The notes under the pieces: model-generated
What the model saw: only the letters and a program-made list of their open reading frames with translations
Database searches by the model: none
What the model was told of the DNA's origin: nothing
Translations under genes and position numbers: made by a program
Shown: piece by piece, positions 57,623-64,000 of the stretch
Layout of the letters: every line of letters begins with the position of its first letter
Numbering within the stretch: the first letter of the stretch is position 1
Source of the DNA: Megalonaias nervosa
Lineage: Eukaryota; Mollusca; Bivalvia; Unionida; Unionidae
Direction: 5' to 3'
Assembly (NCBI GenBank): GCA_016617855.1
Contig: JAECUM010001709.1
Coordinates: 1-64,000 of the forward strand
DNA length: 64,000 bases

Positions 57623-60600
57623 CTCAAAATTGTCTACCTCGGTGTTTTCATCAGAAAAACAATTAACTCCTATTTCCTCGGCATGATACAGTGAATAATT
57701 TGTCAGAAGTGTTGATAAAACCAAAAAAAAAAAAAAAAATAACCAAAATAAATTAACTGCACAAAAGAACCGAATGTTCTGCCTCATTGTCTGCATTCCT
57801 ATTTAGTCCTATTAAAACATAAACTGGAACGCATAAACATGGGTCATACTAAATGGGACCCGAAATTTTGGACAAATAGCTAACAGTGAAAGATAGGGTG
57901 TCAATATCAGAATTAAACCGCTTTTTCTCAAGCCAAATCTTAGAATGTGTTTCTAGAATTAATAATGATAATCACAAATAATTTTTTTGTTTTTGCATTT
58001 CTCACAATATCAAAATATATAACCTCAGTTTCGAAAACATTAACAAAATCTAGCTTTATTCTTAGAAATAAAACATTTTAATAAGTCACAAGTGTTTTAA
58101 TGTAACGTACATTGAGGTAATGCGTATGTACATGTATTAATCCAGTTCACAGTAATGTCGTACGAGTTATCACCCTTGTACTGTTCTTTTGGATTTGTTA
58201 CTCGTATGCTGTAAACGTATAATAGGTACACCATGCGCTATGAGCTGGGTGATTAAATGAACGCACTAAGCACAAGTTCTGTTTTGTTGAAAATACAAAA
58301 TGTTATTGGATACAAAATTTTTAAAAATTATAGGAAAAAGATGAAAAATAAACAAATACAAGCATATATTTATGTAGAAGTAACATTTGTTTCTGGAATA
58401 TTACATTATATCAGTCCATACTGTCCACCATATATGTATAAAGTGCAAAGCCACCTGAAAGCCCCATAAACATGGCAACCAGAAATGCGAGTCGTATTTT
58501 TTGTATAAAACTCTATCCTGTCACACGTGGTAGGGGATAATTAATGGCTCTCTTAACTCAACAATTTGAGACATTTTTGAAGAGAAAACAGTTTTTAAGA
58601 GCGAGTCTGTAATGTTGGAAGAGTCAAGTCTAAAATGGCGACACTGCTGGATGAGTGAAGCTATGCGTGTAACTTCCAGTCGGTTTTAACTACTGACATT
58701 GCAGTCATTCTTCCAAAGAAAACAATATTTAACAAAAGGTCAACATTCTGTTCAAAAGTTGAATTTTATATATGACATGTATTGAAAATTACCCTAATAT
58801 TCCATCGCAACATGTTTGGACGACACAGATACTGGAAATTGTATATTGTAAATGTCACCACTTAATTTTATCAAATGATATGCTGTGTTCTAATCCCCCG
58901 GCCTGGCTTTGTCGGTTAAGTGAAAGCTACTTCACGTTCTTCGATAGATATATACGCTATACAAAGCAGTTCTGCATTCCTACAAATTTCTCTCGGAAAC
59001 GGACAGAGCAACAGATCAAATTCTCGCATCGAACCACACATGCCCAAATATGATTTACTGAAATATCATTCACTTTTGATAGCGGCTGATCATTAACTGC
59101 TGGCGGCTTTCCTTCTTTTCTAAATGGCTCTATGGATAATTCACCACAAGTGGCTTCGGAACTTCATTTGATGCGACATTGTTTCCTTGTCTTTCTGAAC
59201 GACAGCTTCGCTATTCAAGAGATAACATGGGTTGTTTAACTCTTAAATTACGACTGTTACATGTACAGTGGGGGCCCAAAGTGCAAACATTTTTGTATTG
59301 GGAGGGGGCCCCCGAATTAAGTTGGTGTGTTTGTGTGTGTGTTGTGTGTGATAATTTCTTGCTACGCCACTGCAGTAACGGGCAAGTTTTGGTTCAGCAA
59401 TTGAAATCTCTTACCGTAAACTTAATCGCGTGTTTTGGGCGATTGTGAATTTAAATAATGGTTCGACCTACATTATCAGACAGTTGTTTGAGTTACCTTG
59501 GTTGACATAAATTCCAACATGCCACATATTTATTTCCGACCAAGGTTACCAATACATTGAAAGACTAAGGTTACCGATACATTGAAAAACAATTAAAGGT
59601 GAAACTATCTTCTGGTAACAGTGCCAAAACATACTCCTGTATGTGTTGTGAAGAAAGTGTTACCATCTTAGCATACGCACTAATAGAATTAATAACAGTT
59701 TACACTGGCTGAAGGATGGGACAAACATGATGAAAAGAATTACTCTTTAATCAACTGAAATTGCCACACTTTGTGATAGCTACAGGTTTAACGTCAACAG
59801 TGAAAATTACAGGCTAAATGTCAACAGTAAATGTCATAATTTGATCCGAAAAATATTCAGATATGCCACTGAATTTGCTTTTGCACGCTTGATATCTGAC
59901 CCCTCACCAGGGACCCAAGGAGACTGGACCTAAAATCAAATCCCTCATCAACATGAGAGATCTATGTACCAAGTTTGGTGGATTTCCACTCCTGGGTTTA
60001 AGAGGAGATAGTGTTGCGGACAGATGGTATCAACCCCATCCCATCGCAACCCGCTCCCACTTAAACGCAGAGATAACAAAACAATTAAAAGCTACTCCGG
60101 TCACACTTATGTCATTTAATGTTTGGTCAGACAGTCCCAGAAACATTTGAAGAGATATATGTATTTGTGTTTATTTACTGACATTACTAAAATATACCGT
60201 ATTTGTCTTTGTATAACGTTTTTGTCGACATTACAAAAAAGAGACGTATTTGTTTGTGTATAACGTGATTTATTTGAGATTGCAAAAATTACTGTCTTTG
60301 TTTATATACAACGTTCACACAACTGCGAACTTTTATTCATAATACGCAGATATATCTATATCTCTGCAGTTCGTAGTTGGGCGTGCATTAAAGCTATTGA
60401 CGGTAAAGCATTATAAAGCTTCCATCGCTACTGTACCATAAAAGCGTCCTTACAAAATGCCCATCAGCCTCACTACGAGACAACTCCACCACCGCTACCC
60501 TTGCTTAGACAACTAATATGATAAGCCAGTCAATATGACTCTCTGCTTGACATTACATGCAACTAATTATCGATCTCTCAATCTATTTATAACTGACTTA

Positions 60601-61150
60601 CAAGGATCGACCATTTATGTAATTGCTTGACGTGGAGGGAGATATTTTATTTCTTCCTCTATCTCAAGATAATTTTGTCTTCATCTAATATACCGGATAC
60701 GATAATATCCTTTCTTGTCTTCAAAATCAGAGCAAGAATTTTTTAAATCTGTTTGATAACCAGAAAATCAAAAAGTAACTGCAAAACAAATTCCAGGGCC
60801 CAGACATCTTGAAATTTAAATGGTCGGTCCCTCACTCGGCACGATCGTTACTAAGTATGCGCCTCTGCTATTTGGCGATTAACAATTCAGTTGTGGCTAT
60901 GATGCATACGTCGACCAGCTCGGTGGACACAAATGAATGTGTGTAAAGAGTCTAACAACAATGGAACTAACTACAGTTAGTTGTCTTATGTACGCTTTAT
61001 ACACAACAAAATATAGCAATCTATGCTATTACACAAGAGTTTCAAGTTTTAGTTGTAATAAAGACTTGACCTCAGTATAAGTCACTCTGGGTACGTATGG
61101 GAAATCCTATGTTAAAATTGTCCATAGGTTTAATATGTGATTGGTAACCA
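57623..61150. other. No recognisable gene
   Basis: No supported coding region. An A-run (57724-57739) and short frames only. Confidence 0.4.
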
Positions 61151-61372
61151 GGGTCGAACATTTGTAGCCTCAGAAGGGAAAATAACATTACGTCGTAGGT
61201 TTGGGGCCACTGTGACGCTTCAAGAAAACCAATTGGTCTATGAACTTTTATAACCTCAAAGGATCGAAAATGTGCAGCCTCAAAAGGAAATTTAATATTA
61301 CGTCATAGGTTTGGGAGCACGGTGATACTACAAGTAAACCGATAGGTCTATGAACTTTATAGCCTCAAACTG
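61151..61372. repeat. Tandem duplication, about 110-bp unit, 2 copies
   Basis: Two copies (61151-61259, 61260-61372) share TCGAACATTTGTAGCCTCA or TCGAAAATGTGCAGCCTCA, TATTACGTCATAGGTTTGGG and GGTCTATGAACTTTATA. No ORF. Confidence 0.8.
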
Positions 61373-63066
61373 TTTTAAGGCCGTTAGCGGGAATGCTAAT
61401 GTGAAAATACTTCGATACTATCCAAACACACCATACATACAATCCAGTTTCAGCTTTTATGATTACTATCCAAACACTACTAAATCCTCACACAAGCATA
61501 TTATGGAATCACACAGAAAAGAGGGGTCAGTTTTTTAACTATGAATTGTAAATACAGAGATAGACATACACAAACATACAAAAAGTTGCAACAATGTAAG
61601 GTTGACTAGAGTTCCAGTCATTTAGAACATTGTCATTTGTTGTAATAAAATCTTGAAAGAAGTGTTTTACTTTGCTTGCTGTTGTGATTCATCAATAATT
61701 GATCGTTGGAGCAAATTGTTGTATTATTGTTGTTTTTGTGGCAGATCTTGTATGATATTTCTGGATATTTTGTCTATGGACTTACGTATGAAATAAAGTC
61801 ATTATCATACATTGATATAACTATAAATCATTCCGTTATGGAGTGGTTGTCATCTTCATCTAGAGCATGATCGACTTCGGTGTAATAGCCCGGATCGAGC
61901 GAATAATAAAAATATGAAATTAATGGATGGAATATATGGAGATGTTAGCAGAGATATAGAATAGAACAATATAAGCCCGCGTAAATAAACAACATATAAT
62001 TCTATAGGACACTTGAAGGATACTCTTCTATTCGAAAATAATTACCAAAAGTAATAAAATTGCAATTAGCCATATTGCTTACTGATGTGACTAATTTCAT
62101 CATAAATCCAGTGAGCGTTTTTGAACGCAATTGTCTGCATAGCACGATGACTTGGTTGCGGGTCACTCTATGTTTGGTTGGGGTCGATTTATCCCTCTGT
62201 CTCCCTCCGCTGCTGCCTTTAATGACTTCTCTCTCGCCTCCAGCCTCTTACAGGTCATTAGCTGCAATATTGTATATTTTCTACGTCCTAGATGACGCTA
62301 TTCTCCTTTTAAAATAGATAAATATGCAACCTAAATAGTTTGTTGGGTCTTGACTTCATGGAAAGAACACCATCTCATCTCTCTTTACCTCAGATATTAT
62401 CATATCGAATTTCAAACAGACACTAACTACTAAGATGGCTTTCAGCTCACAACCTGGCATTTCATGCCATATAGATTCAAGCTCAGTTCATTCCATAAAG
62501 AAAACAGTACATGAAGATGAATGTATTTCTCTAACAGATAATTAAAACATCACTAATTGACTTATAGCACAGTCTGGTCTCAATGCTCAATTAAGCCCCA
62601 GCCGTGGGAAATATTTATCACTATCTTGACTAAGTCGCACACATGTACATATTCGGTTGAGATTAAATAGCCCTCATTCTTGCACCAATGCTAATACAAC
62701 TGCAACCAGATTTTAAATAATTCACATCTTAATTATACGAATGAATTGGCAAAATTCACATATTGTCTTAATTACAATATTTGCTAACTAACAATCCATC
62801 GGCATAAACTTCATGCCATCCTAAGAATAATATCAATTCCCAGCATACATTATTCGTATTACATATAAACGATACAATTAAAAAAATGTTATCTCAAGTC
62901 TCCGATCAAGAAAATAATGTATGAAATTCTTAGAATACATGAGTCATATTACATTCAAGACAAATATATTCAAACATCTATTTTACGACTCTGATGAATG
63001 AAAAGGTGAATGACACTAAGATAAATAAATCCAACCAATTATCATTAGCCTCCTATCAAAGAAAAA
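61373..63066. other. No recognisable gene
   Basis: AT-rich sequence without a supported gene or repeat. Confidence 0.4.
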
Positions 63067-64000
63067 TTATATGAAATTAATATAGGGTACCTTCCTGTCT
63101 TTTCCCCTTTTACAGAATCGTCTATAAAAACTTTCAGTTCCCTTGGACAATGGTCGTGAGGGAATACTCCCTGCCTCCGGAGCCAAGGCCTTCGCCTTCC
63201 TGGTGATGTGCATCAGCAGCAAGTCAGTGTCGGTGTACACCAAACTTGACCAGATACTGGTAAAACGGTTTGATCTTGTCATAGTAAAACTAGTATATGG
63301 GCAGCTTTGACAAGTTCAGCATGGATGATCCTACATATATTTTTTTTTACTGTGATCGGCAACAAGTCATCCATCAAAGATTTTCTGGACTCAAAGGTAG
63401 GGTCCGCATTGAGAGTTCAAAGTCTGTCTTGCCCGCAATTATCACAGACAAGATCGACGGAGATTCGTTTTCTGCAAATTCTTCATGATTTTCCCAAACA
63501 CGGCATGGTTCATCTCAAAGTCACTGGTGGTCTTAGTGCGTAGGTCCGTATTCATCTGAGTGTATGGGACCATCCAGACTTGCTGCTGAGATTTGATCAC
63601 TCAAAGAATCGATGACACACATACCCAATGTCGCAAGTACAGGTGCAGATTTATCACGTGCAGTACATAGTTGTGCTTGGTCCAGAGACTCGGGAGGAGC
63701 TTGGTGCATTCGGCGTATTTGCGGCCGATCTCATCCACGATTATGTACTGATACGCGGGCAAACACGACCCGGGCACAGACAGCGCTTTTGGGGCCAGCG
63801 GATAACAATTGTGGGCCTCGTGTAAGTGCTCGGGATATTCTATGTCGACTTCAAAGAAGTGCCCATGGTCACCATGGGTGTTGTGATCGTCCACATTCTT
63901 GTGGAGATCAATGTGTGAAGGATCGATCCAATGAAATCAACCCACTGGCAACGGTTGCTTCGCTCGATCGGAGGAATACCTCCACTATGTCTGGAGTACC
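63067..64000 (-). pseudogene. Decayed Polinton protein-primed DNA polymerase (pPolB), running off the window
   Basis: On the minus strand, from the edge inwards: GHFFEVDIEYPEHLHEAHNC, YPLAPKALSVPG, NYVLHVINLHLYLRH, then in other frames SDFEMNHAVFGKIMKNLQKT and VYTDTDLLLMHI, the motif C of family-B polymerases. Between them are stops and small shifts. The wording matches the pPolB remnant at 22.9 kb more than the fused replicase of element B. The 5' part of the gene and any other Polinton genes lie beyond the right edge. Confidence 0.72.

Overview
The window looks like AT-rich animal nuclear DNA, most likely from a mollusc or another lophotrochozoan. The evidence is one spliced cytochrome P450 gene with standard GT/AG introns, a tRNA-derived SINE of a type I associate with molluscs, CR1-like and other LINE remnants, a DIRS-like remnant, Mutator-like transposase remnants, fold-back MITEs and many micro- and minisatellites. 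The taxonomic call is inference only. The only host gene I can support is the 3' half of a P450 (three exons at 10098-10270, 13492-13605 and 21177-21450, + strand).

The main content is a 15.8-kb endogenous virus-like element (element B, 38456-54280) of the Polinton/adintovirus type. It has about 270-bp terminal inverted repeats (TIRs). The left half is a + strand virion block: a Q/P-rich protein, a small basic protein, a double-jelly-roll capsid candidate, a pVI/pX-like membrane-active peptide, an adenain-like protease, a fibre with phage-tail-fibre repeats, a small membrane protein and a second large virion protein. The middle (45.8-46.95 kb) is noncoding and structured, with a tRNA-like sequence, a cruciform and a minisatellite. 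The right half holds an orphan gene, a homing-type HNH nuclease, a Cys-rich protein, a family-B-like DNA polymerase fused to an SF1 helicase and followed by an HNH module, a DDE integrase, a zinc-ribbon/phospholipase-A2 protein and a packaging ATPase. The replication and integration genes are broken (in-frame stops, frameshifts), while most virion ORFs are open. A second copy (element A) supplies positions 1-1577. It has an open ATPase but a rearranged right end carrying an inverted piece of the element's left end.

Two further decayed Polintons of the canonical protein-primed polymerase type are present: a + strand remnant at about 22.9-24.7 kb and a - strand remnant running off the right edge (63.07-64.0 kb). 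The window therefore holds traces of four Polinton-class insertions with two different replicase types.

The other mobile DNA is a DIRS-like pol remnant (4.6-6.0 kb), a CR1-like LINE (16.07-18.57 kb), a second LINE reverse transcriptase (30.45-31.93 kb, - strand), two Mutator-like (MULE) transposase pseudogenes (27.4-29.0 and 34.8-37.2 kb, - strand; the second with an OTU-like N-terminal region), a SINE (15.26-15.52 kb) and several fold-back elements. Large stretches (1.6-3.4, 6-8.8, 24.7-27.4, 55.1-57.3 and 57.6-63.0 kb) contain nothing I can call a gene.
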